Source: an uncultured Mogibacterium sp. (lineage in GTDB: Bacteria; Bacillota; Clostridia; Peptostreptococcales; Anaerovoracaceae). Taken from it: a DNA stretch of 64,000 nucleotides. Shown one piece after another: positions 52,896 through 64,000 of the stretch. The stretch is taken from NCBI RefSeq assembly GCF_938041965.1, contig NZ_CALISE010000020.1, forward strand, positions 195,769 through 259,768. Direction: 5' to 3'. Numbering within the stretch: position 1 is the stretch's first letter; the number at the start of each line of letters is the position of its first letter. The notes beneath the pieces are model-generated. The model made no database searches, had not been told where the DNA came from, and saw only the letters and a program-made list of their open reading frames with translations. The translations under genes and the position numbers were made by a program.

Positions 52896-53044
52896 ATAAG
52901 AGGCTCAACTTCGCTGCAAAATCCGATTTATCAACATCGGGTATTGCTTTTGTGATGGCGGGCAAGATTATGTGTTTTTTGTAGTTTTTCGATTGCCAGG
53001 GTGCGAAAAGTTGCAAAAAATGCATAATATGCTCATCTCTGGGC

Positions 53045-53073
53045 TTGAAATATTTACAACCTTACTCTATAAT
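53045..53073 (+). promoter_or_regulatory. Promoter for rpoBC
   Basis: TTGAAA at 53045-53050 and TATAAT at 53068-53073 are 17 bp apart, with the start codon 50 bp downstream. The 52885-53044 part of this gap holds only an ATCGG-type short inverted repeat. Confidence 0.8.
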
Positions 53074-53122
53074 AGTAAGTTGCTATGGAGACGTTTTTTC
53101 TTAAATAACAAGGAGTGATAAC

Positions 53123-56100
53123 ATGCCAAAACCTGTAAAAGTTGGAAGGAAAGAACGTATGACTTTTGCGAAAATCAACGAAGTTTGCGAGATGCCAAAC
53201 CTCATTGATATCCAGACTGAGTCATACAAGTGGTTTGTCGAAGAGGGACTAGCCGAAGTTCTGGAAGATGTATCCCCAATTAGGGATACCACCAATACTT
53301 TGAGCCTAGAGTTCGCTGACTACTCCTTCTCAGATACACCTAAATACGATCAGGAGGAATGCAAGGAGCGTGATGCCACTTACGCTACATCTCTGACGGT
53401 CAAGGTAAGATTGATAAACAGGGAGACTCTTGAGATCAAGGAACAAGATGTTTTCATGGGAGATTTCCCATTGATGACAGAAAAAGGCACATTCATATAT
53501 AACGGTGCGGAGAGAGCTATCGTAACACAGCTCGTAAGATCTCCAGGACCGTATTTTGAGTTTGATACCGACAAGTCGAATAACAAGCTTTATTCTTCGA
53601 CTATTATTCCTAACAGAGGAGCATGGCTCGAGTATGAGACTGACTCAGCTGGTGTCCTATACGTAAGAGTTGATAGAACCAGAAAGCTGCCTCTCACATC
53701 GTTCCTAAGAGCGATGGGACTCGGATCAAACGAAGAAATCCTCGATACATTCGGTGAAAGTCCTGCTCTCTTAAGGACATTTGAGAAGGATAGCACTAAG
53801 AATGCAGATGATGGCGTTAAGGAAATATACAAGAGGCTAAGACCTGGAGATCCTCCAACAGTTGAGAATGCTAGGTCGATGGTTAACTCACTGCTATTTG
53901 ATGCGCGCAGATACGACCTAGCTAAGGTTGGTAGATACAAGTACAACAAGAAGCTTGGCATCCACAATAGACTAGTTGAGACAATTGCGGCTGAGCAGAT
54001 TGTCGATCCTGCAACTGGCGAAGTTCTCGTTGAAAAGGGTGAGTTCATCTCCCGTAAGAGGGCTATGGAAATCGAGGATGCAGGTGTTGCTTATGCATAT
54101 GTAAACAGCAAGACTGAGGACGATGAGGTAGTTAAGGTTATAGGTAATAACTTTGTTGACCCAACTAAGTACATCGACCTAGACCTTGCTCCATATAAGC
54201 TGTCAGAAAAGGTTTACTACCCAGTTCTGATGGAGATTATCGAAGAAGCAAACGGAGATGAGGATGCACTAAAGGCTGCTATTGCTAATCGCAAGAACGA
54301 GCTTTCACCAAAGCACATCATCCACGATGATATCATCGCATCTGTTAGCTACTTCCTAAATCTATCCTATGGAATCGGCGAGACAGATGATATCGACCAC
54401 CTCGGTAATCGTAGACTGAGATCAGTTGGAGAGCTTCTGCAGAACCAGTTCCGCATTGGATTTGCAAGGATGGAAAGATCTGTTAGAGAGAGGATGACTA
54501 CTGAGAACGCAACTCCTCAGCAGCTCATCAACATCAGACCTGTAACTGCGGCAGTTAAGGAGTTCTTTGGAAGCTCCCAGCTGTCACAGTTTATGGACCA
54601 GAACAACCCTCTTGCAGAGCTAACACACAAGAGAAGACTTTCCGCACTTGGACCTGGTGGTCTTTCGAGAGAAAGAGCTGGATTCGAGGTGCGTGATGTT
54701 CACTATACACACTACGGTAGAATGTGCCCAGTAGAGACACCTGAAGGTCCTAATATCGGACTTATCGGGTCACTAACTACTTATGGCATCATAAACGAGT
54801 ATGGATTTATCGAAACCCCATACCGCAAGGTTGATAAGGAAACTGGCGTTGTAACTGAACAGGTTGACTATCTATCTGCGGATGATGAAGAACTGATGAT
54901 TGTAGCGCAGGCTAACGAGCCTCTCGATGCTGAAGGTCATTTCGTTAATAACAAGGTTGCAGTACGAGGTGTTAAGGGTGAGATTACTCTTGCTAAAAAA
55001 GAAAGCGTCGACTACATGGACGTTTCTCCTAAGCAGGTAGTTTCTGTTGCTACTGCTATGATTCCGTTCCTTGAGAACGACGACGCTAACCGTGCGCTGA
55101 TGGGATCTAACATGCAGAGACAGGCCGTACCACTACTCGTTACAGAGGCTCCTTACGTTGGAACTGGAATAGAGTACAAGGCAGCTTGCGATTCTGGAGC
55201 AGTACTCCTTGCAAAGGCAGCTGGAACTATCGAGTTTGTTGATGCTCAGTACGTAAAGGTTCGTAGAGACGACAATGGCGAACTCGACGAGTATAAGCTA
55301 CTCAAGTTCAAGAGATCCAACCAGGGAACTTGTATCAACCAGAGACCTATCGTTGCGTGTGGCGAACATGTTGATGCAGGAGAGGTTCTAGCGGACGGAC
55401 CATCGACTAACCTCGGTGAGATTTCGCTAGGTAAGAACCTACTTATTGGATTCATGACATGGGAAGGCTACAACTACGAGGACGCTATCATCCTAAACGA
55501 GAGACTTCTAATGGACGATGTTCTAACATCGCTACACATAGTTAAGTATGAGTGTGAAGCTCGTGATACAAAGCTTGGGCCAGAAGAGATTACAAGAGAT
55601 ATTCCTAACCTGAGCGAAGAGGCGCTCAAGGAGCTCGATGAGAACGGAATCATCAGAATCGGAGCAGAAGTTAAGTCGTCTGATATTCTCGTAGGAAAGC
55701 TTACACCTAAGAGCGAGACGGATTTAACCGCAGAGGTTAGAATGCTTCGTGCAATCTTCGGTGAGAAGTCCAAGGAAGTAAGAGATACATCTCTCAAAGT
55801 TCCTCATGGTGAGACGGGTATTGTCATCGACGTAAGAGAATTTACAAGAGAGAATAGTTCTGAACTCCCACCAGGAGTAAATAAGATTGTAAGAGTTTAC
55901 ATAGTTACCAAGAGGAAGATCAACGTTGGAGATAAGATGGCTGGTCGTCACGGTAACAAGGGTGTAATCTCCAGAATTCTTCCAGAGGAGGATATGCCAT
56001 TCAAGGAAGATGGTGAGACATTACAGGTAATGCTTAACCCACTGGGTGTACCTTCCCGAATGAACGTAGGGCAGGTGCTCGAGGTTCACTTAGGACTAGC

Positions 56101-56938
56101 AGCTAAGACGAAGGGCTGGTACATTTCAACACCGGTATTTGACGGTGCTAGTGAAAATGACGTAATCAATTTACTTGACGATTGCGGATACCCTAAGACC
56201 GGTAAGCTCAGACTGAGAGACGGTAGATCTGGAGAGTACTTCGACAACCCAGTAACTGTAGGCTACATGTACATGCTCAAGCTGCACCATCTTGTAGATG
56301 ATAAGATCCACGCTAGAAGTACAGGTCCTTACTCGCTAGTAACTCAGCAGCCACTTGGTGGTAAAGCTCAGTTTGGCGGACAAAGATTTGGAGAGATGGA
56401 GGTATGGGCACTAGAGGCTTATGGAGCAGCTTATACACTTCAGGAAATACTAACAGTTAAGTCTGACGATATCATCGGACGTGTTAAGACTTACGAAGCT
56501 ATCGTAAAGGGTAACAACATTCCAAAGCCTGGAATTCCAGAGTCCTTCAAGGTGCTCATTAAGGAGCTGCAGGCACTATCGCTCGATGTTAGGGTAATGT
56601 CCGGTGATAATAAGGAAATCAAGCTCAAGGATACATCTGAATTCGACGAACCTGCTTCAGTAGATCGTATGCTCAAGGAAGCTGATAGACGTACAGAGGC
56701 TATGCACGAGCGCGAACGTGAGCACGAAGAGGAACTTCGTCTAAAGCAGAATGAGGATGATGAGTTCGTTGAAACGGCAGACTTCGATGAAGAGCCAGAT
56801 CTAGATATTCTGAATACACTTTCAGCAGCACTTGGTGTCGATGAAGATGTACCAGCTATCTTAGATGACGATGAGGAACCAGAGATGGTAAGCCTTGACG
56901 AGATAATTGGCACAAGCGACGAAGCTATTGATGAATAA
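53123..56938 (+). CDS. rpoB: DNA-directed RNA polymerase subunit beta
   Basis: A 1271-residue beta subunit. The rifampicin-pocket region reads [30 protein letters not shown] (shown here as [19 protein letters not shown], residues in the usual position), and [10 protein letters not shown] and [13 protein letters not shown] are conserved. The C-terminal about 95 residues, after EIKLKDTSE, are an acidic extension ([19 protein letters not shown]) beyond the core. AAGGAG lies upstream of ATG 53123. Its own promoter precedes it and rpoC follows after 13 bp. Confidence 0.98.
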   Translation: MPKPVKVGRKERMTFAKINEVCEMPNLIDIQTESYKWFVEEGLAEVLEDVSPIRDTTNTLSLEFADYSFSDTPKYDQEECKERDATYATSLTVKVRLINRETLEIKEQDVFMGDFPLMTEKGTFIYNGAERAIVTQLVRSPGPYFEFDTDKSNNKLYSSTIIPNRGAWLEYETDSAGVLYVRVDRTRKLPLTSFLRAMGLGSNEEILDTFGESPALLRTFEKDSTKNADDGVKEIYKRLRPGDPPTVENARSMVNSLLFDARRYDLAKVGRYKYNKKLGIHNRLVETIAAEQIVDPATGEVLVEKGEFISRKRAMEIEDAGVAYAYVNSKTEDDEVVKVIGNNFVDPTKYIDLDLAPYKLSEKVYYPVLMEIIEEANGDEDALKAAIANRKNELSPKHIIHDDIIASVSYFLNLSYGIGETDDIDHLGNRRLRSVGELLQNQFRIGFARMERSVRERMTTENATPQQLINIRPVTAAVKEFFGSSQLSQFMDQNNPLAELTHKRRLSALGPGGLSRERAGFEVRDVHYTHYGRMCPVETPEGPNIGLIGSLTTYGIINEYGFIETPYRKVDKETGVVTEQVDYLSADDEELMIVAQANEPLDAEGHFVNNKVAVRGVKGEITLAKKESVDYMDVSPKQVVSVATAMIPFLENDDANRALMGSNMQRQAVPLLVTEAPYVGTGIEYKAACDSGAVLLAKAAGTIEFVDAQYVKVRRDDNGELDEYKLLKFKRSNQGTCINQRPIVACGEHVDAGEVLADGPSTNLGEISLGKNLLIGFMTWEGYNYEDAIILNERLLMDDVLTSLHIVKYECEARDTKLGPEEITRDIPNLSEEALKELDENGIIRIGAEVKSSDILVGKLTPKSETDLTAEVRMLRAIFGEKSKEVRDTSLKVPHGETGIVIDVREFTRENSSELPPGVNKIVRVYIVTKRKINVGDKMAGRHGNKGVISRILPEEDMPFKEDGETLQVMLNPLGVPSRMNVGQVLEVHLGLAAKTKGWYISTPVFDGASENDVINLLDDCGYPKTGKLRLRDGRSGEYFDNPVTVGYMYMLKLHHLVDDKIHARSTGPYSLVTQQPLGGKAQFGGQRFGEMEVWALEAYGAAYTLQEILTVKSDDIIGRVKTYEAIVKGNNIPKPGIPESFKVLIKELQALSLDVRVMSGDNKEIKLKDTSEFDEPASVDRMLKEADRRTEAMHEREREHEEELRLKQNEDDEFVETADFDEEPDLDILNTLSAALGVDEDVPAILDDDEEPEMVSLDEIIGTSDEAIDE

Positions 56939-56951
56939 TTAAGGGGGAAAC

Positions 56952-59900
56952 ATGACTAAAAACGATAACAATCAAGATCTTAGAAATTTTGAATCCCTAC
57001 AGATCAAGTTGGCTTCAACAGAGAAGATGCTTGAGTGGTCTCACGGTGAGGTAACAAAGCCTGAGACTATCAACTACAGAACTCTCAAGCCTGAAAGAGA
57101 CGGACTCTTCTGCGAGAAGATTTTCGGACCTACTAAGGATTGGGTGTGCTCCTGTGGAAAATACAATAAAATTCGCTTTAAGGGCATCGTTTGCCCTTAC
57201 TGCGGAGTTGAAGTAACGAAGTCCAAGGTTAGAAGAGAGAGAATGGGTCATATTCAGCTTGTTAGCCCTGTATCTCATATTTGGTACTTCAAGGGAATCC
57301 CTTCAAGAATTGGTCTCGTGCTCGATATCACTCCTAAGCAGCTAGAGAGAGTGCTGTATTTTGCAGCATATGTCGTAACTGATCCAGGAGAGACTCCATT
57401 CGAGTACAAGCAGATCATCGAAGAGAATCAGTATAACGAAGCTCGCGAGATTTACGGAAAGAACTTCGAGGCAGCGATGGGTGCAGAGGCTATCAAGAAG
57501 CTGCTAGAAAATATCGATGTCGATGAAGAAACTGAACTTCTTAGAGAACAGCTTAAGAAGGCAACTGGACAGAAGAGGATTCGTCTAGTTAAGAGACTCG
57601 AAGTTATCGAGGCTCTAAAGCAGTCTGATAATAGACCTGAGTGGATGATTCTTGACGTAGTTCCTGTAATTCCACCTGATCTTAGACCTATGGTTCAGCT
57701 AGAGGGTGGTAGATTCGCTACATCTGACCTTAACGACCTATATAGAAGAGTTATCAACAGAAATAACAGACTTAAGAAGCTGCTTGAGCTAGGAGCACCT
57801 GATATCATCGTTAGAAACGAGAAGAGAATGCTTCAGGAATCAGTTGACTCCCTAATTGATAACGGCAGAAGAGGCAGAGCGGTTACTGGTGCTGCTGGTA
57901 GACAGCTTAAGTCGCTTTCTGACATGCTCAAAGGTAAGCAGGGACGTTTCCGTCAGAACCTACTCGGTAAGCGTGTTGACTACTCTGGACGTTCTGTAAT
58001 CGTAGTAGGACCTGAACTGAAGTTCTATCAGTGCGGACTTCCTAAGACTATGGCGCTAGAACTTTTCAAGCCATTCATCATGAAGGAGCTTGTAGAGCGT
58101 GAACTTGCGCATAACATTAAGAGTGCAAAGACAATGGTTGAGAAGATGAAGTCCGAGGTATGGGATGTTCTCGACTACGTAATCAAGGATCATCCGGTAC
58201 TCCTCAACCGTGCTCCGACACTGCACAGACTCGGAATTCAGGCTTTTGAACCTGTTCTAGTAGAAGGTAAGGCCATTAAGCTTCATCCGCTGGTTTGTAC
58301 AGCGTTCAACGCCGACTTCGATGGAGACCAGATGGCTGTGCACGTACCTCTATCAGTAGAGGCGCAGGCAGAGGCTAGATTCCTCATGCTTTCGGTTAAT
58401 AATATCCTTGCTCCTAAGGATGGTTCGCCTATCACAATTCCTACTCAGGACATGATCCTCGGAAGCTACTACCTCACTCATGAGGGTACAGAGGCTCGTA
58501 ACCTTGAGAATGAAAAGGGTGATGGAAAGTGCTTTGCAGATATCGATGAGATGCTCATGGCATACAGGAATCATGCCGTAGGAATTCACGCAAAGGTTAA
58601 GGTTAGAAGACAGGCATTTCCTGGAGATCCAGGAAAGCTAGTAGAGTCTACAGTAGGTAGATTTATCTTCAATCAAGGACTCCCTCAGGACATGGGCTTT
58701 GTAAATAGAGACGAAGATCCATATTCACTCGAGGTAGACTTCCTCTGCGACAAAAAGAAACTCGGTGTCATTATCGACAAGTGCTTCAAGAAGCACGGTA
58801 ATACAAGAACAGTTCTCATGCTCGACTATGTAAAGAGCATCGGTTACCACTATTCAACTAAGGCGGCTGTTACAATAAGTGTATCCGACATGGAGGTTCC
58901 TGAGGAAAAGGCTGAAATCGTTGCAGCGGCTGATAAGCAGGTAGATAAGTTTGAGGCTGCATACAGACGCGGTCTGATGACGGATAGAGAACGTTACGAC
59001 AGAATCATCAAGACTTGGAAGGATGCAACTGATCAGGTTGCCGACGCTCTGATGGATTCTCTAGGACCTCTCAACAATCTGTTCATCATGGCGAGCTCTG
59101 GAGCTAGAGGTAACAAGTCTCAGATCAGCCAGGTTGGTGGTATGAGAGGACTTATGGCTAATGCGACAGGACACACTGTAGAGATTCCTATCAAGGCTAA
59201 CTTCCGTGAAGGTCTATCTATACTGGAGTACTTCATTTCGTCAAATGGTGCTCGTAAGGGTCTTGCGGATACTGCGCTACGTACTGCTGACTCCGGATAT
59301 CTAACAAGAAGACTTGTAGATATTTCTCATAGTGTAATCGTAACTGAGGATGACTGCGGAGCAGAAGAAGGCGTTGAAATCAAGGCGTTTACAGATGGCA
59401 AGGAAGTTATCGAGCCACTATCACAGAGAATTGCAGGCAGATTTGTTACTGAAGCTGTTGTGCATCCAGAAACTGGCGAAGTTCTCGCTGCTGAAGGCGA
59501 CTTTATCGAAGATGACGTTGCTGAAGCAATTGAGGCAGCTGGAGTCGAAGTGGTTAAGATTAGATCTGTCATGACTTGTCAGGCAGAGCACGGAGTTTGC
59601 GCTAAGTGCTACGGCAGAAACCTCGCTACGGGAACTGCAGTTCTACCAGGTGAGACTGTTGGTATCATTGCCGCTCAGTCTATCGGTGAGCCGGGTACGC
59701 AGCTGACTATGAGAACGTTCCACACTGGTGGTGTAGCGGGAAGCGATATCACACAGGGTCTCCCAAGAGTTGAGGAGCTGTTCGAAGCTAGAAAGCCTAA
59801 GGGTCTAGCTGAAATCTGCGAGGGAGATGGAGAGGTTGTATCCATCGAGCCAACTGATGACAACAGGACTAGCGTTGTCGTTAAGGAGGAAGGCGGCAAC

Positions 59901-60584
59901 CGCGAGTACATTATCTCCTACGGTTCAAGACTCAATGTAAAGGTTGGTGACACTGTATATGCAGGTGGCCAGATTACAAAGGGACCTCTCGATCCACATG
60001 ATGTAATGAGAATTCTCGGTGTTCAGGGAGTATACGAGTACTTGCTGCGCGAGGTTCAGAGAGTATACAGACAGCAGGGTGTAGACATCAACGACAAGCA
60101 TGTTGAGGTAATCGCATCTCAGATGCTATCAAAGTACAAAATCGAAAAGGCAGGAGATACAAATCTGCTTCCTGGAAGTATGTACAGCATCAACGAGATT
60201 AACAAGGCAAATGCGGAAATTGATCCAGAAGAGGGCGAGCCAGCTACATACGAGCGTCAGCTACTTGGTATCACCAAGGCTGCTCTTGCTACAAGTTCAT
60301 TCCTATCTGCTGCGTCATTCCAGGAGACAACTCGCGTATTGACAGACGCTGCAGTTAAGGGTAAGACAGACCATCTGGACGGACTCAAGGAGAACGTGAT
60401 GATTGGTAAGCTGATTCCAGCCGGAACTGGCATGAAACGCTATGGAGCGGTTGAGGTTGATTACGGTGAAAATGAGCCTCTAATGAACTCGAACTACGAT
60501 GATGAGAATATGGTTCTCAAGATGCCATCGGCGAATGTTCAGCCACAGACTATAGCGCCACTATACGATGGTATTGAGGAATAA
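56952..60584 (+). CDS. rpoC: DNA-directed RNA polymerase subunit beta'
   Basis: A 1210-residue beta' subunit. The N-terminal zinc ribbon ([19 protein letters not shown]) is followed by the catalytic [12 protein letters not shown] near residue 455. The second zinc site reads [19 protein letters not shown] near 875. The trigger-loop region contains [22 protein letters not shown] residues. AGGGGG precedes ATG 56952. A strong hairpin lies 50 bp after the stop. The rpoB-rpoC order is standard. Confidence 0.98.
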   Translation: MTKNDNNQDLRNFESLQIKLASTEKMLEWSHGEVTKPETINYRTLKPERDGLFCEKIFGPTKDWVCSCGKYNKIRFKGIVCPYCGVEVTKSKVRRERMGHIQLVSPVSHIWYFKGIPSRIGLVLDITPKQLERVLYFAAYVVTDPGETPFEYKQIIEENQYNEAREIYGKNFEAAMGAEAIKKLLENIDVDEETELLREQLKKATGQKRIRLVKRLEVIEALKQSDNRPEWMILDVVPVIPPDLRPMVQLEGGRFATSDLNDLYRRVINRNNRLKKLLELGAPDIIVRNEKRMLQESVDSLIDNGRRGRAVTGAAGRQLKSLSDMLKGKQGRFRQNLLGKRVDYSGRSVIVVGPELKFYQCGLPKTMALELFKPFIMKELVERELAHNIKSAKTMVEKMKSEVWDVLDYVIKDHPVLLNRAPTLHRLGIQAFEPVLVEGKAIKLHPLVCTAFNADFDGDQMAVHVPLSVEAQAEARFLMLSVNNILAPKDGSPITIPTQDMILGSYYLTHEGTEARNLENEKGDGKCFADIDEMLMAYRNHAVGIHAKVKVRRQAFPGDPGKLVESTVGRFIFNQGLPQDMGFVNRDEDPYSLEVDFLCDKKKLGVIIDKCFKKHGNTRTVLMLDYVKSIGYHYSTKAAVTISVSDMEVPEEKAEIVAAADKQVDKFEAAYRRGLMTDRERYDRIIKTWKDATDQVADALMDSLGPLNNLFIMASSGARGNKSQISQVGGMRGLMANATGHTVEIPIKANFREGLSILEYFISSNGARKGLADTALRTADSGYLTRRLVDISHSVIVTEDDCGAEEGVEIKAFTDGKEVIEPLSQRIAGRFVTEAVVHPETGEVLAAEGDFIEDDVAEAIEAAGVEVVKIRSVMTCQAEHGVCAKCYGRNLATGTAVLPGETVGIIAAQSIGEPGTQLTMRTFHTGGVAGSDITQGLPRVEELFEARKPKGLAEICEGDGEVVSIEPTDDNRTSVVVKEEGGNREYIISYGSRLNVKVGDTVYAGGQITKGPLDPHDVMRILGVQGVYEYLLREVQRVYRQQGVDINDKHVEVIASQMLSKYKIEKAGDTNLLPGSMYSINEINKANAEIDPEEGEPATYERQLLGITKAALATSSFLSAASFQETTRVLTDAAVKGKTDHLDGLKENVMIGKLIPAGTGMKRYGAVEVDYGENEPLMNSNYDDENMVLKMPSANVQPQTIAPLYDGIEE

Positions 60585-60634
60585 ACGAGACGTAATTAGC
60601 CTACAAACCAGGCAAATTAATCATGCATAATAAA

Positions 60635-60676
60635 ACAGCCGATGCATTGACAATTCAGTGCATCGGCTGTTATAAT
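60635..60676 (+). terminator. rpoC terminator hairpin that contains a consensus promoter
   Basis: ACAGCCGATGCATTGA (60635-60650) and TCAGTGCATCGGCTGT (60655-60670) pair over 16 positions with one G-U pair and a CAAT loop. The following TATAATATG is a poor U-tract. TTGACA (60647-60652) and TATAAT (60671-60676) are both perfect sigma-A consensus hexamers, 18 bp apart, so the same DNA also forms the promoter for rpsL-rpsG-fusA. Confidence 0.8.
60647..60676 (+). promoter_or_regulatory. Promoter for rpsL-rpsG-fusA-tuf
   Basis: Perfect TTGACA and TATAAT with an 18-bp spacer lie inside the hairpin at the end of rpoC. The rpsL start is 85 bp downstream. Confidence 0.75.
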
Positions 60677-60761
60677 ATGTAGGTTCAATATACTAAGCGG
60701 AGACTGTCTAGGTAGTCACTGCTTGTTTGAATGAGTTAATTTTATAAGAAAGGAGACAATA

Positions 60762-61175
60762 ATGCCTACTATTAACCAATTAGTTCGTCAGGGCAGAAAG
60801 AGTGCAGTTAAGAAGTCAGGTTCCCCAGCTCTTGGTAAGAACATGAACAACCTTAAGAAGACTCTTACTGATGTAAATTCGCCTCAGAAGAGGGGAGTAT
60901 GCGTTGCAGTTAAGACTGTAACTCCTAAGAAGCCTAACTCGGCGCTCAGAAAAGTTGCCAGAGTTCGCTTGACTAACGGTATCGAAGTAACAGCATATAT
61001 TCCTGGAATCGGTCACAACCTACAGGAGCACAGTGTTGTACTAATCAGAGGCGGAAGAGTTAAGGACCTCCCTGGTGTGAGATATCACATCGTTAGAGGA
61101 ACACTTGACGCAGCTGGCGTATCGGGTCGTGGTCAGGGACGTTCCAAGTATGGAGCAAAGAGACCTAAGAAGTAA
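60762..61175 (+). CDS. rpsL: 30S ribosomal protein S12
   Basis: A 137-residue S12. [29 protein letters not shown] and [13 protein letters not shown] match; the streptomycin-relevant PKKPNSA loop is wild type. AAAGGAG lies upstream of ATG 60762. It heads the str operon. Confidence 0.98.
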   Translation: MPTINQLVRQGRKSAVKKSGSPALGKNMNNLKKTLTDVNSPQKRGVCVAVKTVTPKKPNSALRKVARVRLTNGIEVTAYIPGIGHNLQEHSVVLIRGGRVKDLPGVRYHIVRGTLDAAGVSGRGQGRSKYGAKRPKK

Positions 61176-61199
61176 TTGATTTCGGGATATTGTCCTTAA

Positions 61200-61745
<546 letters not shown>

Positions 61746-61796
61746 TCTGAGATGACACACCTTACAGAGACTAGATAAAAGCAGGAAGGAGGAGTT

Positions 61797-63866
61797 ATGG
61801 CTAGACAATTTTCTCTAGAAAATACCAGAAATATTGGAATCATGGCCCACATCGATGCTGGTAAGACAACAACTACTGAGAGAATCCTTTATTACACAGG
61901 AAAGACTCATAAGATCGGTGAGACTCATGATGGTGCTGCTACCATGGACTACATGGCTCAGGAGCAGGAGCGTGGTATTACAATTACCTCTGCTGCTACA
62001 ACCGCTCAGTGGAACGGCACAAGAATTAACATTATCGATACCCCAGGACACGTTGACTTTACTGTTGAGGTAGAGAGATCGCTTCGTGTACTTGACGGTG
62101 CTGTAATGGTACTAAGTGCTAAGGAAGGTGTTGAGCCTCAGTCCGAGACAGTATGGAGACAGGCTGAGAAGTATAATGTTCCAAGAATGATTTTCGTTAA
62201 TAAGATGGACATTCTAGGAGCTAACTTCTTCCACGTAATCGATACTATTCACGATAGACTAAGAGCTAACGCTGTACCTGTTCAGATTCCAATCGGTTCT
62301 GAGAATATGTTCGAAGGAATTATCGACCTTCTCACTATGAAGGCTGAGGTGTACGATAAGAATGATGCTACAGGTAAGGAATTCGAAATCGTAGACATTC
62401 CAGAGAATATGAAGGCAGAAGCACAGGCTTGGCATGATAAGATGATTGAGGCTGTTGCTGAGTTAGACGAAGAGCTGACTATGAAGTACCTCGAGGGAGA
62501 GGAAATCTCAATTGAGGAGCTTAAGACAGTTATCAGAAGAGAGACTATCGCAGGAAATATTTTCCCTGTATTCTGCGGATCTGCATACAAGAACAAGGGT
62601 GTTCAGATGATGCTAGATGGTGTAGTTGATTACATGCCTGCGCCTACAGACATTCCTTCAATCGGTGGTGTAAACCCTGATACTGAAGAAGAGGATGTAA
62701 GACACGCAAGTGACAAGGAGCCATTCTCAGCACTCGCATTTAAGATTGTGGCAGACCCATATGTAGGAAAGCTCGCATTCTTCAGAGTTTACTCTGGAAC
62801 ACTTGAGACTGGTTCCTACGTATACAATGCAACTAAGGGTAAGCGCGAGAGAATCGGTAGAATTCTTCAGATGCACGCTAACCACAGAGAGGAAATCGAG
62901 AAGGTTTACTCAGGAGATATCGCGGCAGCAGTAGGACTAAAGCAGACCACAACTGGAGATACACTCTGTGATGAGAAGAAACCAATCATTCTCGAGTCTA
63001 TGGAATTCCCAGATCCAGTAATTGAGATCGCTATCGAACCTAAGACCAAGGCTGGTCAGGAGAAGATGGGCATCGCTCTCGCTAAGCTGGCTGAAGAGGA
63101 CCCAACATTCAGAACATACACTAACCCTGATACCGGACAGACTATCATCGCTGGAATGGGTGAGCTTCACCTTGAAATCATCGTTGATAGACTTCTAAGA
63201 GAGTTCAAGGTAGAAGCTAACGTAGGTAAGCCAATGGTATCCTACAAAGAGACTATTACCGTTGAGGTCGATGAAGATTACAAGCACAAGAAGCAGTCCG
63301 GTGGTTCTGGTCAGTATGGACACGTTAAGTTCAGACTATATCCAAGAGAAGCTGGTTCTGGATTCGAATTCAAGAACTCCATCACAGGTGGTGCTATTCC
63401 TAAGGAATACATCCCTAAGATTCAGGAGGGAATGGAAGCAGCAATGCAGAACGGACCTGTTGCAGGCTACCAGCTAGTAGACGTTGGTGTAGATCTATAT
63501 GACGGTTCATACCACGAAGTAGACTCATCTGAAATGGCATTTAAGATTGCAGCTACCATGGGATTCAAGGAAGCTTGCAAGAAGGCAAAGCCAGTTCTAC
63601 TAGAGCCAATCTTCAAGGTAGAGGTTACTGTACCTGAGAACAACATGGGTGACATCATCGGAGATATCAGCTCAAGAAGAGGCTCTATCGAAGGTTCTGA
63701 CATCAATAATGGTGCAGCCGTTATCAGAGGATTCGTTCCACTATCCGAGATGTTCGGATATGCTACTGACCTGCGTTCTAAGACACAGGGTCGTGGTGTA
63801 TACGTAATGCAGTTCGACCACTTCGATAAGCTACCAGAGAGCTTGAAGGAAAAGGTTGCAAAATAA
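61797..63866 (+). CDS. fusA: Elongation factor G
   Basis: A 689-residue EF-G. G1 is AHIDAGKTT at about 17-25, G3 is DTPGH, and G4 is NKMD (VNKMDILG). The domain [16 protein letters not shown] and the C-terminal [17 protein letters not shown] are canonical. AAGGAGGAG lies upstream of ATG 61797. It catalyses ribosome translocation. A second, shorter EF-G-like protein is encoded at 23262. Confidence 0.98.
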   Translation: MARQFSLENTRNIGIMAHIDAGKTTTTERILYYTGKTHKIGETHDGAATMDYMAQEQERGITITSAATTAQWNGTRINIIDTPGHVDFTVEVERSLRVLDGAVMVLSAKEGVEPQSETVWRQAEKYNVPRMIFVNKMDILGANFFHVIDTIHDRLRANAVPVQIPIGSENMFEGIIDLLTMKAEVYDKNDATGKEFEIVDIPENMKAEAQAWHDKMIEAVAELDEELTMKYLEGEEISIEELKTVIRRETIAGNIFPVFCGSAYKNKGVQMMLDGVVDYMPAPTDIPSIGGVNPDTEEEDVRHASDKEPFSALAFKIVADPYVGKLAFFRVYSGTLETGSYVYNATKGKRERIGRILQMHANHREEIEKVYSGDIAAAVGLKQTTTGDTLCDEKKPIILESMEFPDPVIEIAIEPKTKAGQEKMGIALAKLAEEDPTFRTYTNPDTGQTIIAGMGELHLEIIVDRLLREFKVEANVGKPMVSYKETITVEVDEDYKHKKQSGGSGQYGHVKFRLYPREAGSGFEFKNSITGGAIPKEYIPKIQEGMEAAMQNGPVAGYQLVDVGVDLYDGSYHEVDSSEMAFKIAATMGFKEACKKAKPVLLEPIFKVEVTVPENNMGDIIGDISSRRGSIEGSDINNGAAVIRGFVPLSEMFGYATDLRSKTQGRGVYVMQFDHFDKLPESLKEKVAK

Positions 63867-63949
63867 TCTTTAATATCACTAAAGTTATGAGTGATAAAAC
63901 AAATTTTACAGAAAATTATTTCAAATAATTCTAAATAGGAGAAATTATC

Positions 63950-64000
63950 ATGGCAAAGCAGAAGTATGAGAGAACCAAGCCACATATCAACATCGGTACA
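63950..64000 (+). CDS. tuf: Elongation factor Tu, N-terminal part (3' end outside window)
   Basis: The 17 visible residues (AKQKYERTKPHINIGT after Met) are the EF-Tu N-terminus, ending just before the GHVDHGKTT P-loop would begin. TAGGAG lies about 8 nt before ATG 63950. The position right after fusA is the normal str-operon order. Confidence 0.93.
   Translation, partial: MAKQKYERTKPHINIGT

Noticed and set aside
63867..63900. TATCACT/AGTGATA inverted repeat between fusA and tuf as a terminator
   Set aside because: The stem is short and AT-rich, and tuf is expected to be co-transcribed with fusA.

Overview
The window looks like a chromosomal segment of a Gram-positive, low-to-moderate GC Clostridia-type anaerobe. 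The signs are a SpoIIE-family phosphatase, a T-box riboswitch ahead of thrS, an L10 leader ahead of rplJ, Mini-RNase III, a YacL-type PIN/TRAM protein, a CarD-like factor, a NiaR-type NAD repressor, strong AAGGAGG ribosome-binding sites and several TTG starts. A family such as Anaerovoracaceae (Mogibacterium-like) fits by gestalt only. No rRNA, tRNA, CRISPR array, prophage or intact insertion sequence was seen.

Layout. 1-4.1 kb: tail of a SpoIIE-type phosphatase, rarA, and two coupled COG0523/CobW-type metallochaperone GTPases, one with three 69-bp His/Asp/Cys-rich repeats and one apparently fused to a DUF1980-like domain. 4.2-10.1 kb: a two-component system coupled to an ABC exporter, then a YtrA-type GntR regulator coupled to a second ABC exporter, with a 17-bp-arm palindrome between. 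10.2-16.0 kb: MATE transporter, Rrf2 regulator, TRIC-type membrane protein, PduL-like acyltransferase, RarD transporter and an EIIC_2/PfoR-like transporter behind a perfect 30-bp palindrome. 16.1-19.1 kb: niaR and thrS on the minus strand behind a threonine T-box. 19.1-21.6 kb: small poorly known genes (CbrC-like, Imm26-like, two unknown). 21.6-26.6 kb: asnS, an EF-G paralogue and an AI-2E-family membrane protein. 26.7-30.9 kb: accessory-looking stretch with an AAA/DUF4143 ATPase, a macro-domain protein with a helical C-terminal module, a stand-alone vWA protein, an unknown small protein and a low-molecular-weight tyrosine phosphatase. 31.0-38.6 kb: radA, a PhoP/PhoR-like two-component system, and a divergent 1165-residue LRR surface protein with a sortase-type tail. 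38.6-49.2 kb: housekeeping run carD-yacL-ispDF-proS-chromate transporter pair-cysS-mrnC-thyA-folA-rlmB. 49.2-64 kb: rpmG-secE-nusG-rplK-rplA, the L10 leader, rplJ-rplL, rpoB-rpoC, rpsL-rpsG-fusA and the start of tuf.

How it works together. The right half is mostly translation and transcription machinery with recognisable promoters, leaders and terminators. The left half is a patchwork of signal-responsive exporters, metal-handling proteins and vitamin-linked regulation. The least explained parts are the macro/vWA/phosphatase stretch at 28-31 kb, the EIIC_2 transporter behind a NiaR-type palindrome, the metallochaperone pair, and a consensus promoter built into the rpoC terminator hairpin.
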